NCBI GenBank assembly: GCA_026225945.1
Contig: JAMJFZ010003163.1
Coordinates: 15,700,501 to 15,764,500, forward strand
Reading direction: 5' to 3'
Length of the DNA stretch: 64,000 nucleotides
DNA from: Cricetomys ansorgei
Taxonomy: Eukaryota; Chordata; Mammalia; Rodentia; Nesomyidae
The translations under genes and the position numbers were made by a program. The notes below the pieces were generated by a model. It was not told the DNA's origin and made no database searches. It was given only the letters and a program-made list of their open reading frames with translations. Of the stretch, positions 1-12,586 are shown in pieces; the first letter of the stretch is position 1; every line of letters begins with the position of its first letter.

Positions 1-858
1 GGGGGGAGGGACGGGAGGAGGGAGGGAGATCATGCAAGAGCATGGGCCGCAGCGAAGCTCTGGATTTACCCGTGTGTCACTGTGGTCTCCCTAGCTAGAG
101 TGTGTGCCCAGCAAGGGTGGGGTATTTGTCTATTTTGCTCAACATTATATTCCTAGGATCCAATGTGTGCTCCATACAGATTTTCTGTCATGGATGGTGC
201 TGTCCATCATACAAGGGATCCTGGGATCCTGCCTGGTTTTGAGGTAGGAATCACTGTCTTCTGGGCTCCAAAGACAAAAATGGTGCTGAGTGAACAGTCC
301 TACCCGAAGGAGCAAAATCTGTTAACTGTCTCCCAGAGATTAGAGTCTCTTCCTTAGAAATGGCACACAGCATTGCTTCCAGCAAGACACTGTAAGCCCC
401 AGAATCCTTTGCAGCTAGATATGGGCAGATGGCTAACTCTGGCCAATAGGAGATAAGCAAAAGGATGGGGGGGGCAGCAGGGGTGTTTTGCAGCAGAGGA
501 ACAGAGAGAGGTTGGCATTCCAGGGCCTGCAATGACTCCTTTAAGCAACTCTGTCCTGCTGTTCCACCCTTTCCATGGCAGGAGGCAATGGGTCTGTGAT
601 CCATTTGGATCATATGGGTCAGGACAAGACCCTACGAAGATGAAAAGCAAAAACATGGAAGGAACCTGGGCTCTATGGGCATTCTGTTCAGTCCAATCTG
701 TCCTAAGTGTGGCATGCAAGAAATAACATCTCCTTTCAACTAACTGCTGTCTTCCAAGGGCCTATTTGTCACAGCAGCTTAGTTTAAATGACAATACATT
801 CTAGGTCACATGGCTGTAAGGGGCCCACAGGCAGTATATGTGGGTAGAGAGCCTTCAC
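1..858 (-). other. CC2D1A intron 14 (partial)
   Basis: This is intronic sequence downstream of exon 14; the exon 15 acceptor is off the left edge. It begins with a G-rich low-complexity tract (1-28). I see no repeat family or conserved frame otherwise. Confidence 0.7.
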
Positions 859-3800
859 CTTGGCGATGTCCACAGGCAGCCCATTTCGAGAGGCCTCCAG
901 CATGGGCTCTAGCCCTTTGGCTTGGCGCAGATGCATCTTGGCGCCCTCTACGTCGTTCTTTTGCTTGGCACGCAGCGCAGCCTGCAGGAGCTGCTTCTTG
1001 CGGCCCTCCAGGAAGGCCAGCTGCTGCTGGGCTGTAGGTGGGGAGACCTCAGTGGGGATTGCCCAGCTCCTTGGGGTGTCAGGTTGGCTTGGGTAACCAG
1101 GGCAGGTGCGGTACTTACCCCTGGTAGATGTGCCCTTGGGGGCTGCTTTGCCTGCTGGGACTGGTCCTGATGGGGGTGCCCTGGAGGGCGAGGGCTTTAG
1201 CTGGGTTGTGGGGGCAGAAGGGGTGTTGTGCTGCAGAGGAATACAGAGAGGTCAGGGTGTTCCCAGTGCCTGCAATGACTCATTCCCAGGGGTCAGAACC
1301 CAAACCAAGGACCTATCTGTGTCTCAACAGGATCTCATGTGGTTTAGGCTGATCTCAAACTCATTATGTAGCTCAAGTTGGCTTTGAACTCCTGATCCTC
1401 CTGCCTCAGGCTCCCCAGGGCTGAAAGCACAAGTGTGAGTGATCTCAGGCATCTCCTATGCCTGGCTCATCCTCAGCACTCAACACACCGATGGCCCTGC
1501 TTCTACCTACTCAGCAGCAGTTCTGTACAAGGAGCTTATCCTGCGCCCATTCTATAGATGAAACAACTAAGGTTCAGAGACCAAAGGCTTGCTCACAGCC
1601 CCATAGCCAAGAAGTGGCAAGCCTACGGTATGAGGAGGGCTTGCTTCTGCGTAGGCCCAGGCCTCCCAGGGCTCTGTCCTGTTGTCACCCCCCCCCACCT
1701 CAGCCCTGACCCCTTGCACCTTCTTAGGAGCCTCATCCTCTTCCTCCTCTGAGCCTTCATCATGGTTGGCAAGCTTCATGGCAGTTTCCAGGACCCCCAC
1801 CAGGCTCTGCTGGGCGGGCTCTGCAGTCTCCAAGCCTTGAATAGGGGGGAAGCCTGGGCGGCACAGTGACCTGGTCAGCGCCCTCCAGTTGTGAGGGTGC
1901 CATCAATCCCTCCTCCCACTGAGGAATTCCAGGCCTTTCTTTTTGTCGGTTTTCTAAAACAGCCTCACTGTGTAACTCAAGTTGGCCTTGAACTAGCAAC
2001 CCTCCTGTCTGAGCCTCCCAAGTACTGGAATTACAGGTATGTGACACTCAAGTTTTACTGTTTTCTGCATACAAGAGATAGAACCTGGGGCTTTGTGCAT
2101 GCTAGGTAAGTGCTCTGCACCCTCCAGGCCACTCTGAGTCTCACCTGCACCCTACACCCTGCCCTGAGACTGACCTGTGCCCTCCAGTTACCCTGAGACT
2201 GACCTGCAACCTCTAGCCTGCCCTGAGACTGACCTGTGCTCTCTAGACCGCCCTGAATCTGACCTGTGACTTCCAGTTACCCTGAGTCTGACTTATGTCC
2301 TCCAATTACCCTGAGACTGACCTGTACCCTCCAGCCTGCCTTGAAACTGACCTGTGCCCTCTAGTTACCCTGAGACTGACCTGCACTCTCCAGTTACCCT
2401 GAGACTGACTTGTGCCCTCCAGCTGGTCATGAGACTGACCTGCGCCCTCCAGCTGGCCCTGAGACTGACCTGCGCCCTCCGGCCAGTCATGAGACTAATC
2501 TGAGTGGAGGAGCTATGGTCCTGAAAGTACCAGACTCCTCCTTCTCCTAGGCTGCTCCTCCTCCCCATGGTGCCTGCTTCTCTGGCTGGACTTCCAGGGC
2601 TTAGGGAGATTCTAAAAGACTCTGTGAGGTGTGCGTCAGCTGGGAGAAGGGCTCCCAGATGTGGATGATAACTGATTCCATAGAGGACATATAGACAGCT
2701 GAGAACTTAGAGGTTTCTATTCTACCCAGGACTGGTGGGAGGCTGAGGAAGATTCTGGAAAGTCAAAGCCCTAAGATTTTGGCAGGAGTGAATGGAGTGA
2801 AGTGGAAAGGGAGGGAGACAGTCAGAAAGAACAGGCTCTAAAACCACCTCCTGATTTTGAGAACTTTCCAGATTCCTTGATGTAAACATTCGTCATGACT
2901 CACTCCGCCTCGGTTCAGAGGCTCACAGTGTCCAGTGCACAGCATAGGCTGTGTGAGGTAGCCCGTAAGAGGAACAGACCAGCAAAGGCCCAGATGTAGG
3001 AGGAGTGGGACTGGGGGAACCTACTCTGGGATGGACTTTACCTAGGGGCAACATACTTTGGCTGGGACCTATCTAGGGGTGTAGCCTACCTGGGGGTACT
3101 GGCAACTCGGCCACATCCACAGCTCGGCCTGCCTTGTGGGCTCGAATGGCGTCTTGGTATTGCTGCAGGGCACAGAGGGGTTAGGGATACAAGAGAGAGG
3201 TCCTGGGAGCACTCATCTGGCCCCTACACACCTTGACAATGCGCTCGTGCATGCGTGCCTTCCGCTGGTCACCCTTGGCCTTGGCCTGGGCTGCAGCCAC
3301 GTGGTACCGCTCCATTCGCTGCTCCAGTGCCTCCAGGAGGCTCCTCGGGGGCTGAGGAACCTCTGGGCCAGAAGAGGAGGGAAGCTGACTAAGGGGGAGA
3401 GAAGCGGGACACTGCCCCGTCTGCCCACCTCAAAGGGTCTCAGCAGCCTACCTGGCCTGGCAGGTGCTGAGGTGGGAGTCACAGGCTGTGCTGCTGGCAA
3501 AGGCGGCTCTGGGGACAGCTGGTCTGGAAACAGAGAGGCCCAGCTCAGTGAGGGGCTTGCTTGGTGATCCCAGGCCACACCAAGATGAATCGGGAGGGGC
3601 ATGGGGAAGGGTCCTCACCAGGCGGAGGGGGCAGGCGGGACAGATCTACCAGTTCTCCACGGTTCAAGGCTTCCAAGACAGGGTCAAAACTCTGGGAGAA
3701 AGAATGAGGTGGTGGAGAGGGGGTACCAGGACCCCAGGGGGTGTCCCATACCCTGCCCTGTGGCAGAGGATTGCCCCCTTCCTGGGGCCACCCAACCCAT

Positions 3801-6800
3801 GCTCTACCAATACTGAGATATGCCTGGGCACAGAGGATGACAGCTGAGGCTCTAACAGGAACAAACAACTGGAGATGAGTTGGTTGGGAGGAAGCCTGCA
3901 CTCTACCTCTGGCTCCCCCCACCAGCAGGCCCTGGCTGGGGTAGAAGCCTGCACTCTGCCTCTGGCTCCCCCACCAGCATGCCCTGGCTGGGGAAGAAGC
4001 CTGCACTCTGCCTCTGGCTCCCCCCATCAGCAGGCCCTGGCTGGGGTAGAAGCCTGCACTCTGCCTCTGGCTCCCCCCACCAGCAGGCCCTGGCTGGGGT
4101 GGAAGCCTGCACTCTGCCTCTGGCTCCCCCCACCAGCACGCCCTGGCTGGGGTGGAAGCCTGCACTCTGCTTCTGGCTCCCCCCACCAGCAGGTCCTGGC
4201 TGGGGTGGAAGCCTGCACTCTGCCTCTGGCTCCCCCCACCAGCAGGCCCCGTCTGTGGGTCTAAACATACCTTGGCCACTCTCAAGTGTCTGGTGGCCGT
4301 GGCAGTGTCACCCTGATGCTTGGCATGGAGGGCGGCCAGTTTGTATTCATGCTGGAGGCTCTGCAGCTGGGCTATGGAGCTGCAGGGACCTAGAAAGAAG
4401 AGTAAGACACAAGAAGCCTAGGCCAAGCTCACCACACAGATTGTCTATTTGAGTCTCACAACCAAGTTCTGGGCCCATTTTATAGATGTAAACCTGAGAC
4501 TCAGAGAGGCCATGCTCTCTGCCAAGATCACTCAGCCTCCAGGTGGCACGAGGGACATTCAACCCTAGGCATGAGATGCTGAGCCACTAGAGTTTTTCCC
4601 TCAGAATTCTTGAAAACCTGAAGGGGCCTTGTGCCCTTTTAATCTGTCAGTTTTCATCTTAAAGTTTAAAAACAGCCAAGGTTGCCACCCACAGTATTTA
4701 CAACTGTGGGCATTATATAGAGATAATCGTGAACTTCTTCCCTCTGTGACATCTAGGGGCCCTGGGGGTTGGTGAACAGAGGGCCTTATACAAGCTAGGC
4801 AATGCATGACCACCAAACCATACCTCTGGCTTCAATACCAGAAGGTGCAGTGGGTAACGGGGCCTGATAGCACCTAGTGGCCTCACTTTAATCTGGGACC
4901 ACACAGTAAGACAACTAACTCCCGTGGGTCTCTCTGACCTTTATATACGTCCCACGGCATGTTCAACACCCCAACCTCAATTAAAAATGTAAATTTAACA
5001 GTGCTTGGAAACGCATCAACGTTTACTTGAACAAGTACTTCTAGATCTGTTTGTTCTATGTGTGCGAGTGTTTGGCCTGTAGGTAGGTATGTGCACCACA
5101 TGTGTGCCTGACGCCCTTGATGCCAAAAAGGGCAGCAGTTCCTTTGAAGCCAGAGTTGCAGACAGTTGTGGCTACCATGTGGGAGCTGGGTCTTCTTCAA
5201 GAGCAGCAAGTACTCTTAACTGCTGAGCCATCTCTCCAGCTCCAACGTTATTTATTTTAAACTCTTTAAAGAGATTTATCTACTTTTTATGTCTGTGAGT
5301 AACTTGCCTGCACATGTCTGTGGAGTTACGATGTTTTTTGATCCTGACCTGAGAGCTGGAAATCGAACCTGGGCCTTCTGCAAGAGCAGAGAGTACTCCT
5401 CAGTACTGAGCCAGCTCTCCAGGCTCCCCACTTCTCCTTTTTTTTTTTGAGACAGGGTCTCATTACATAGCCCTGGTTGGCCTAGGCTTGCTATATAGAC
5501 CAGGCTGGCCTTGAACTCAAAGGGATCTGCCTTCCAAGTGCTGGGATTAAAGGCGTGCCTACTTCTTACTTTGTAAATTATAGTAAAATACACAAAACTT
5601 ACTTAAATTTGTTTTTCTTTTTCTCTTTTAACTTTTTAAAAAATATTTTTTTAGGGTAATAGTGGTACACACCTTTAATTTCATTGTTCAGGAGTCAGAG
5701 GTAGGCAGATCTCTATGAGTTCCCAGCTAGCCTTGCCTACACAGTGAGTGACAGTCCAGCAGGTCCCACGTAGTGAGACACTATGTCGTAAAAGCTTTAA
5801 CACTTTTTATTTGATTATTCTTGTGCATGTGGAGGTCAGATGACAACTGTGCAGTTGGTTCTCTCCTCCCACCTTTGGGTCTGGGGAGCGGACTAAGGCT
5901 GTGAGGCTTGTGAGCTTGGGCCTTTACACATTTTGCCCATTTTCCTCTTTCTAAGGCTGTCCTCCAGCTGTGACTCTCCTGGATCAGGCCTCCTAGGTGC
6001 TGGGCTGACATGTATGTGCCAGCAGGCCTGACTCGTAACCACAGTTCTGTGTGTGTGTGTGGTTACACGTGTGAATGTGTGTGCCTGTAGAGGCCAGAGG
6101 TCAACATCAAGTGTCTTCTTCAGTTCTTTTTGAGACAGTATCTCACTGAACTTGGAGTCCCAGACTGGCTAGACTGGCTGGCCAGCAAGCCCCGAGGATC
6201 CTCCTGTTTCTGTTTCCCATTGCTGCGATTACAGGTGCACACATCATGTCCAGCTTCTGACATAGGTGCTGGGATCTGAATTCATACCCTCATACTTATG
6301 TAGCAGGCACTTAACCTGCTAAACCATCTCCCTATCACACACCCCACTTTTTGAGACAGGGTCTCACTATGTAGGCCTGGCTGTCCTGGAATTCACTATG
6401 TAGATCAGGCTGGCCTTGAACTCAGAGAACTGCCTGCCTCTGCCTCCCAAGTATGGGGAAAAAAGGAGTGTGCCACTACAACTGGCTCTATCTACTTTTA
6501 AGCCCACAGTTCGGTGGCATTACACACATCCACGAAATGGTACAGCCATCCTCATCATCTTTGTAACTTATTTCTCTATCACCATTAAACACTCACTGAT
6601 GTCCTCTCCCAAGCCTGGCACTGCCTTCCGCTTCCTGCCCTGTGGATCTGACCCCCTGTGGAACTGACTGCTCTGTGGATCTGACCGCCCTGTGGATCTG
6701 ACTGCCCTGTGGTACTGACTGCTCTGTGGAGCTGACCGCCCTGTGGATCTGACCGCCCTGTGGAACTGACCGCCCTGTGGATGTGACTGCCCTGTGGATC

Positions 6801-9800
6801 TGACCCCCCTGCTGATCTGACCACCCTGTGGAACTGACTGCCCTGTGGTACTGACTGCTCTGTGGATCTGACCGCCCCGTGGATCTGACCGCCCTGTGGA
6901 TCTGACCCCCCCCTCCATGGAACTGACCGCCCCGTGGATCTGACCGCCCCGTGGAACTGACCGCCCCGTGGATCTGACCGCCCCGTGGATCTGACCGCCC
7001 CGTGGAACTGACTGCCCTGTGGAACTGACCGCCCTGTGGAATTGACCGCTCTGTGGAACTGACCGCCCTGTGGATCTGACTGCTCTATGGATCTGACCGC
7101 CCTGTGGAACTGACTGCCCTGGGACCCTGTGGATGGAATTAGTGTCTCTGTCTTCTCTTACTTCTTCACATAATATCATGTCCTTATCACAGTTCTTCCA
7201 CGTTAAAGCATATGCTAAAAGAAAAATTAAAACAATCACAGGCTGGGTAGTGGTGGTGGCACATGCCTTTAGTTCCATCACTTGGGAGGCAGAGGCTACT
7301 ATACAGAGAAACCTTGTCTTAAAACAAAACAAAACATCAACCAAAAAAAAAAACATTCATTTTTTTTATGGTCAAGTAATATTCTTTTGTAGGCAAAGCC
7401 CATGTTTGTAAAGTCTCTGAAGACCCCATACGGGTTTTGCATCACCCTGGCCCTTCCCACCATTTACCTGGGGGCAGCTGGGGCTTGGCAGAAGTTTGTG
7501 TGGTGGTGGATGGGGCCTCCAAGGTGACATTGGACTCTGGGGCTGGCAGGTTCACAGGGGCTCCTCCCAGGTGGGGGGGAGCATGGGTGTGGCTGTGCCC
7601 AGCTGCTGGTCCCTTTCCCAAGGCCACAGGTGGTGGGATATCTGCTTCATTGATGATGTTGCCCTTCCTGGCAGACACCAGCAGGTTTTCCAGTGTCTGA
7701 AACAGAGTGTGAGTGTGAGTCTGAGAGCTTGTTGCTCCTGGGGTCCAGGTAGGGTCCCAGCACCCTGCCTTTGACCTGCTCACCTTGAGTCCCCGGTCAT
7801 AGCGCCGCATCTTAGCACTGTCCCCAGCTTGCCTGGCGCTCTCTACTGCAGACTGGTAGAGGGCTAGCCTCTCCTGCAATGTGGCCTCTACTCCAGGGTT
7901 GGGGCCTGACGACTTCAGCTATAGAAGGGGTGGGGTACAATCTGGGTGGTGACCCCACTTGGGCCATCTTGGCCAACCCCTCACAGCATGAACACGCACT
8001 TCCTCTGGACCAATCTTTCCCATCCCCAATGATGGCGACATCCCAGTCTAGAGTTCAGAGGCAGAATGTCACCTGTGCCCAAGGTCACATGTAGAAAGGG
8101 GGAAAGGTCAACCTTGAGCCCCAGGCTGTGTGTATATGTGTGACTTGTGGGAGGTATACCTGAGCTATAGGCAACAGGGGCTCCACAGCCTTCTGTTCTT
8201 CTCCAAGGACCTCATTTAGCTCTGCCTGCAGGGACACATGGCCAGGGTAGGAGGTGGAGGCTGCCGGACAGGGCATGGGGATGATGCACTGCCGCCTGTC
8301 CTGGCCCTATGCTCACCAGCAGGTCCTCATCGGCCTCCACATCATCTTCGTCAGTCTCCTCCTCATCCTCATCCACGTCTTTCATGCAGAGCCGGGCCAT
8401 CTTCTCAATGGCCTCCATTGGCAGGGGACCTGGAGGCAGGGAGATGCTCCAGCTTGAGCAGGGTCCCCCAGAACCCCAACTCATCCCACACTCACAGCCC
8501 TGGAGTCCATCTAGCCTGATGCCGTCTACCACCCACCGTCGGCCAGCCCCAACCTCCGAGACTCGTTTCTTCCCTCTCCAGCCTCAGCTATGTTGCCAGG
8601 CACCTTGAGTTCGAACCTCAGCCCTGCAACATTCTCACTGTATGACCTTGAACAAATTGTTTCACCTCTCTGGGTTTCAGGGTAGGGATAACTTAACAGT
8701 CCCTAGGGTAGTCTGTGGGAACTAAAGGTGAATTAAATCCTCAGAGCAGCAACTGCTGTCCCGCCTCATCCACAGATAGCACCACACTTGTACCATGACA
8801 CCTTCTTTGCATCCCCACTCTTGTGCTTAGGGCTACAGTCCAGTAAAATAAGGGCTACTGCAAAGCTCATCGGATAAGCTGGACGGCCATAAGATAATAG
8901 GACTCCTGCGTGTGGCAGATACAGCAAGGATACACTGGACAGGAAGGATGACTCACATCCTAAAGAGGGTAGTTGAGATGTTATCCTGCCACTCAGAGCA
9001 TCATGCAATTCGGTTTATCAATGCTTCTGGAATTTCACCATTTAATTACCTCCACACTGGGTGTGGGTAGGTGAAAACACAGAAAACAAAACCACAAATC
9101 AAGCAGGGACTGTATCAACGGCCTCTTGCTGGCATGGTGCGCATGTTTAAGAAAACAGTATTCTGTACAGCTCTACAAGAGACTGAATTGTTGACTACTG
9201 GGAAATACAACTAAGGTTGCATTTCACGTTTATCAACTTTGTGTGTGTGCACATGCACGTGTGCACATTTGTGTGCTAGAGAACATGCGTAGAGGTCAGA
9301 GAACAACTTTCAAGGGACTCTTTCTACCATGTGGGTCCTGGGGACTGAACCTCTGGAAAAAACCCAGGGTTGTCAGGCTCGGAGCAAGCCCCACTGGCCC
9401 TCTGGTCAGTTTTATCAACTAGTTACCCACAACCCTGCCCTGTGTGCTTCTCCCTAAAGATTTAACGCATGCTGATTAGTGCACACTGAACTGGTGACCA
9501 ACAGTCCTGTGGCTCCCACCTGAATGCAACCACCTAACAAACACCGCTTCCCGAAGGCACAGGATTGCCATCTATGCTTTGAAACCTCCAGCGATACTTT
9601 GCTTAGGGCCACTGAGAATAGTGCAAGCACTCGCAAAAAAGCACAAAAATGAGGGGCAGGGAGGATGGCTTGGTGGTTAAGAATGCATGCTGCATTTGCA
9701 GAGCACCTGAGTTTGGTTCCCAGCACTTACATGGGGTGGCTCACAGCTACCTGTACTTTCGGCTCTGGGGGATCTGACACCATTTCTGGTTTCTGTGTGT

Positions 9801-11472
9801 GTCTGCGCACATGTGGCACACACACAGACATATACACAAAACACAGATTCAAAAAAAAAAAAAAGAAAGAAAAATACAGCAGGAAACGGACTGGAAAAGG
9901 CCTAGCTGTGTCCACAGCTGACCCTGTCTCTGTCACCCAGACCCTAGACTCCAGGAAGGTGGGGGTTTTCTGGTTTCCTCCTCCACTTCCAACATAGTGC
10001 CCAGCTCCAAATACTGCCCACAGCAGATGATCCAAAAATGTTCACAAGTGTGTTGAGCATCTCACCTTTGCCTTTGAGTTTCTCCAAGGCCTGGGGCTGA
10101 CCCCCAACCAAAGCCAAGAATTCAGCCTCTAGTTCTTCCTCATTCACCCCATCTTCGGGGATCATCAGGCCATCTGGGGAGAAGTCAACCAGCAGACCAA
10201 GCTGTGGGGACAACCATAGTCCAGTGAGACCATCTATATACTGCTCAGCCACAGGTGGCCAGGATGGATCCAGAGAGTACCTGTGGATGGTAGGAACCGA
10301 ATCTTTAAGAGTAAGCTGTTTCTTGGGGAGATCAAGAGGCTGAGGAAGACATACCATGGAACAATGTCCTGACCCTTTGATTGGACGCATGCTTAGCAGC
10401 AGAGAACCTGCCTAGAATGAACCAGTGTGGGGCTGGCAGACGCACTCATCAATAAAGTGTTGACCTAGCATGTGCTGCAAAACCCTGGGTGCCATCCACA
10501 GCATAGCAAGGGAAAAAAACTTAAAAATAAAAGCCCTGACAATGCCTAAGTTGAAACTCGGTCTTTTCTGTAGACCAGCTCTCCTATTTTGGCTAATGAC
10601 CAATAAAATATGATATGAGTTCTATGAAATTACCCTTTCTGTAGGTCCAATCGGTGGAATACTAGCAATTATGCATAGCTCCACCTACTGGGAATAGTAA
10701 TTAAGCACTATTTTCTAGCAGTTTCCATAAATAATCTCAATAAGTCTTTACAACTGTCCTTCAATTTAAGGACTCTTCCAGGCCTCCATTCCACAGGTGG
10801 GAAAACTGAGGCTCGAAGATACAAACACATCTGTCAAATGTAACAAGGCCAGGAGGGAACCTGTGGTCAGACAAGACTCATACTTGAGCAACGAGCTATA
10901 CCCTGAGCTCCCTGGTTCAAAGCTGAGACAAATCAAACTCCCATAGTCTCTGGATCTGGGAGCATGGCGCTGGGCCACAGTCCTATAGGCTTTCCTTTAC
11001 ACAGCTGGACTGACACTTCGGTATGGCCAGACCGTTCATCCTTATGATCTTGGTTAGATGTCTTCGCCTCCGAGCCTCAGTCCTCATCTGTACAATGGTT
11101 ATGAGGGCTGTGGCCAGGCCCAGTAGATGCAAAAGCTTGAAAAGCCGGTCTGATTGCTGTTTCTTCCCGGCTGGAACGGCTACAGCAACAGGTGTTCCCC
11201 GAAACCAGGGCTGGGACCTGGAGGCTGGATGGCCCAGGCCAGTAGGCCATACAGTCGGAGCAAGCCTCACCTCGGGGGGCGGGGCCCGGGGTTCACCTAG
11301 TGGCGAGGGTCAGGCTTTTCTGGGGGTGGGGCCGCGGGTGAGGAAGGGCGGGGAGAGACCCTGAGGAAGGGTGTAAAGGGACTCCTCGATGGGCAGAGGG
11401 GCGCACGCTCACCTGGCGGGCGGTGACAGCGCCTCGCCCAGGGGGTGCCGGGGGTCCATTCCTCTTGTGCAT
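859..11472 (-). CDS. CC2D1A: CC2D1A, 5' two thirds (coding exons 1-14; rest off window)
   Basis: CC2D1A (Freud-1) is a scaffold that binds ESCRT-III CHMP4 proteins and acts in endosomal and NF-kB/PKA signalling; it is also described as a repressor of HTR1A and DRD2. Exons (minus, 5' to 3'): 11413-11472, 10066-10201, 8317-8429, 8160-8225, 7784-7918, 7468-7696, 4271-4389, 3619-3691, 3452-3523, 3232-3362, 3090-3162, 1720-1853, 1119-1230, 859-1031. They total 1626 nt and stay in frame across every GT-AG junction, giving 542 residues; from memory the human protein has about 950. The start MHKRNG and the stretch LGLLVDFSPDGLMIPEDG are family hallmarks. An acidic run (KDVDEDEEETDEDDVEADED) sits at about 83-102. 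DM14 repeats lie at about 137-195, 253-311, 343-402 and 485-542. The C2 domain is missing because the window ends, not because the gene is broken. Exon 12 uses a weak GTGCAA donor. The promoter is shared head to head with BRME1. Confidence 0.97.
1330..1450 (-). repeat. B1 SINE, antisense, diverged
   Basis: ctcaagttggctttgaactcctgatcctcctgcctcag is the B1 core in reverse. CC2D1A intron 12. Confidence 0.75.
1945..2115 (-). repeat. B4-type SINE, antisense
   Basis: A B1-like body is followed by an ID-like part (gagatagaacctggggcttt...). The 29-bp minisatellite starts at its end. Confidence 0.75.
2110..2500. repeat. Minisatellite, 29-30 bp unit, CC2D1A intron 11
   Basis: About 13 imperfect copies of a unit built on ccctgagactgacctg plus a variable gccctccagtta segment. 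It lies between exons 12 and 11. Confidence 0.9.
3891..4252. repeat. Minisatellite, 53 bp unit, CC2D1A intron 7
   Basis: Seven copies start at 3891, 3944, 3996, 4049, 4102, 4155 and 4208 (period 52-53). They fill over 60% of the 579-bp intron and end about 20 bp from the exon 7 donor. Long open frames on both strands across the array are repeat artefacts. Confidence 0.95.
5050..5242 (-). repeat. B3/B2-class SINE, antisense
   Basis: Ends with tcttaactgctgagccatctctccagctcc, the reverse of the tRNA-derived head. Confidence 0.85.
5268..5427 (-). repeat. B3/B2-class SINE, antisense
   Basis: Shares aatcgaacctgggccttctg and agccagctctccaggctcc with its neighbour. Confidence 0.8.
5438..5562 (-). 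repeat. B1 SINE, antisense
   Basis: Poly-T, gagacagggtctcattac and gctgggattaaaggcgtgcc present. Confidence 0.92.
5655..5788 (+). repeat. B1 SINE, sense, diverged
   Basis: ggtacacacctttaatttca ... gaggtaggcagatctctatg. Confidence 0.75.
6040..6340 (-). repeat. B4-type composite SINE, antisense
   Basis: TG-rich tail, gaggccagaggtcaacatca, a B1-like body, then the reversed tRNA-like head near 6300-6335. Confidence 0.75.
6347..6482 (-). repeat. B1 SINE, antisense
   Basis: tttttgagacagggtctcac through tgtgccactacaactggc. Confidence 0.92.
6640..7128. repeat. Minisatellite, 17 bp unit, CC2D1A intron 6
   Basis: About 28 copies of ctgtggatctgaccgcc with variant positions (gatct/gaact/gtact, ctg/ccc). 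The 17-bp period stays open over 51-bp cycles, which explains the long shadow frames. Confidence 0.95.
7242..7350 (+). repeat. B1 SINE, sense, internal deletion
   Basis: ggctgggtagtggtggtggc then a jump to actatacagagaaaccttgt and an A-rich tail. Confidence 0.8.
9235..9405 (-). repeat. B3-class SINE, antisense
   Basis: gtagaggtcagagaacaact and accatgtgggtcctggggac. CC2D1A intron 2. Confidence 0.7.
9656..9868 (+). repeat. B2/B3-class SINE, sense
   Basis: gggaggatggcttggtggtt head and an A-rich tail at 9850. Confidence 0.8.
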
Positions 11473-12050
11473 CTTCCAGGCTCGAAGTCCGGACTACTAG
11501 CCTCGGCACCTTGGCCTTGCCCTGCCTCTTCCCCGAAGCCGGGTCTCCGAGCTCGCGCTGTTCCTGAGCCCCGAGTCCCTCCTCCACGCCCGGCCCCCAG
11601 GATTCTCAGGTATTGGACGCCCTGCTTCCGCCTTGGCCTTCAGGAGCGCGGCCGCTGGATTCCCGGGATCTCTGTAACTAAACCACAATTCCCGGCAGCC
11701 AGTGCGGGAATACGCATGCGCCTGACGTGAGGCGGTGCGGAGAGGAGGCGGGGCACGCGTAAGGGGCGGGGCCAGTGCTGCGCGTGCGTGGGGCGGGGCC
11801 TCCCGGGCGGGAAAGAGGCGGAGGGCTGCAGGTGTGAGGGCGCAGCGGCGTGAAGGCCTGAAGGCTGAGTCTCCTCGTTGCTGCACCCTGTTCTGTCCGG
11901 TTTTGCGCGCGCATGTGTGTGTGTGTCCTGCTCTCGGTCACTGTGGGGCACGTCGCCGGGAGCCGAGTCCAGGGTGCCAGGCCTCAGGCCCCCAGCCCTG
12001 GTCGGCCACGTGGTCCCCTCGACCGCAGGTGTGGGCATTTTCTCAGAACG
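11270..12050. promoter_or_regulatory. CpG-island bidirectional promoter of CC2D1A and BRME1
   Basis: This is a GC- and CpG-rich block between the CC2D1A start codon (minus) and the BRME1 gene (plus). It contains a ZNF143-like element (CCACAATTCCCGGC, from about 11683), an NRF1-like ACGCATGCGC at 11712-11721, a CRE-like TGACGTGA at 11723-11730, and several GGGGCGGGG boxes at 11760-11800. No TATA box is evident. This set is typical of housekeeping head-to-head promoters. The exact start sites cannot be set from sequence. Confidence 0.8.
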
Positions 12051-12586
12051 TCACGAAAATGATTTAGGCGGCTCATTCCCCATCAGAGCCAAGCTGACCT
12101 CATCCCTACTAAGGACAGAGCGACTTCCATCCCTGCTGTGGCCCAGGTTGGTTCTGGCGTACCTTGGGTCCCACAGCCCAAAGACATTGGCCGGAAGCGA
12201 CTTCTCCCCCGGGGTGGCCCTGCCAAAGCCTTCTGTGACTTTTGTGAGTCGCCAGTGGCCTCTCAAAAGCTTCCAAGTACTTCACATCCCGGGTACTTTG
12301 GGGGGCGGTGAAACACAGTTGTCTTCAACCCACAGACTAGGGCAGTGAGCAAAAGATAGTTACTTCACACATGGAAAGGGCTTGAATTCCTGCCTGGCCA
12401 TGGTCCAAGATGGCTATGATCTGGCATCTCACCCCGTGTCCTGCTGGAGTCCAGCTCACCCCCACCCCTACCAGGCAGCCGGGTGGGCCCAATTGAGGAA
12501 GGGAACCCCTGGGTACACGTGGGGACATGGGCTGCTGGCAACAGCTGGAGATTTGTTTGTTTCCAGATTTCTCAGGGAAAGATAAA

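Noticed and set aside
3545..4285. 246-codon minus-strand frame covering the 53-bp repeat
   Set aside because: Only its last part (exon 8 of CC2D1A, 3619-3691) is real; the rest is the intronic tandem repeat.
6640..7128. CRISPR-like regular repeats here and at 3.9-4.25 kb and 53.2-53.8 kb
   Set aside because: The arrays are head-to-tail minisatellites without unique spacers, in a mammalian genome.
6568..7356. 262-codon frame of GRSDPQ/GQSVPQ-like repeats
   Set aside because: Product of the 17-bp minisatellite; no start context, no family, and it lies wholly inside an intron.
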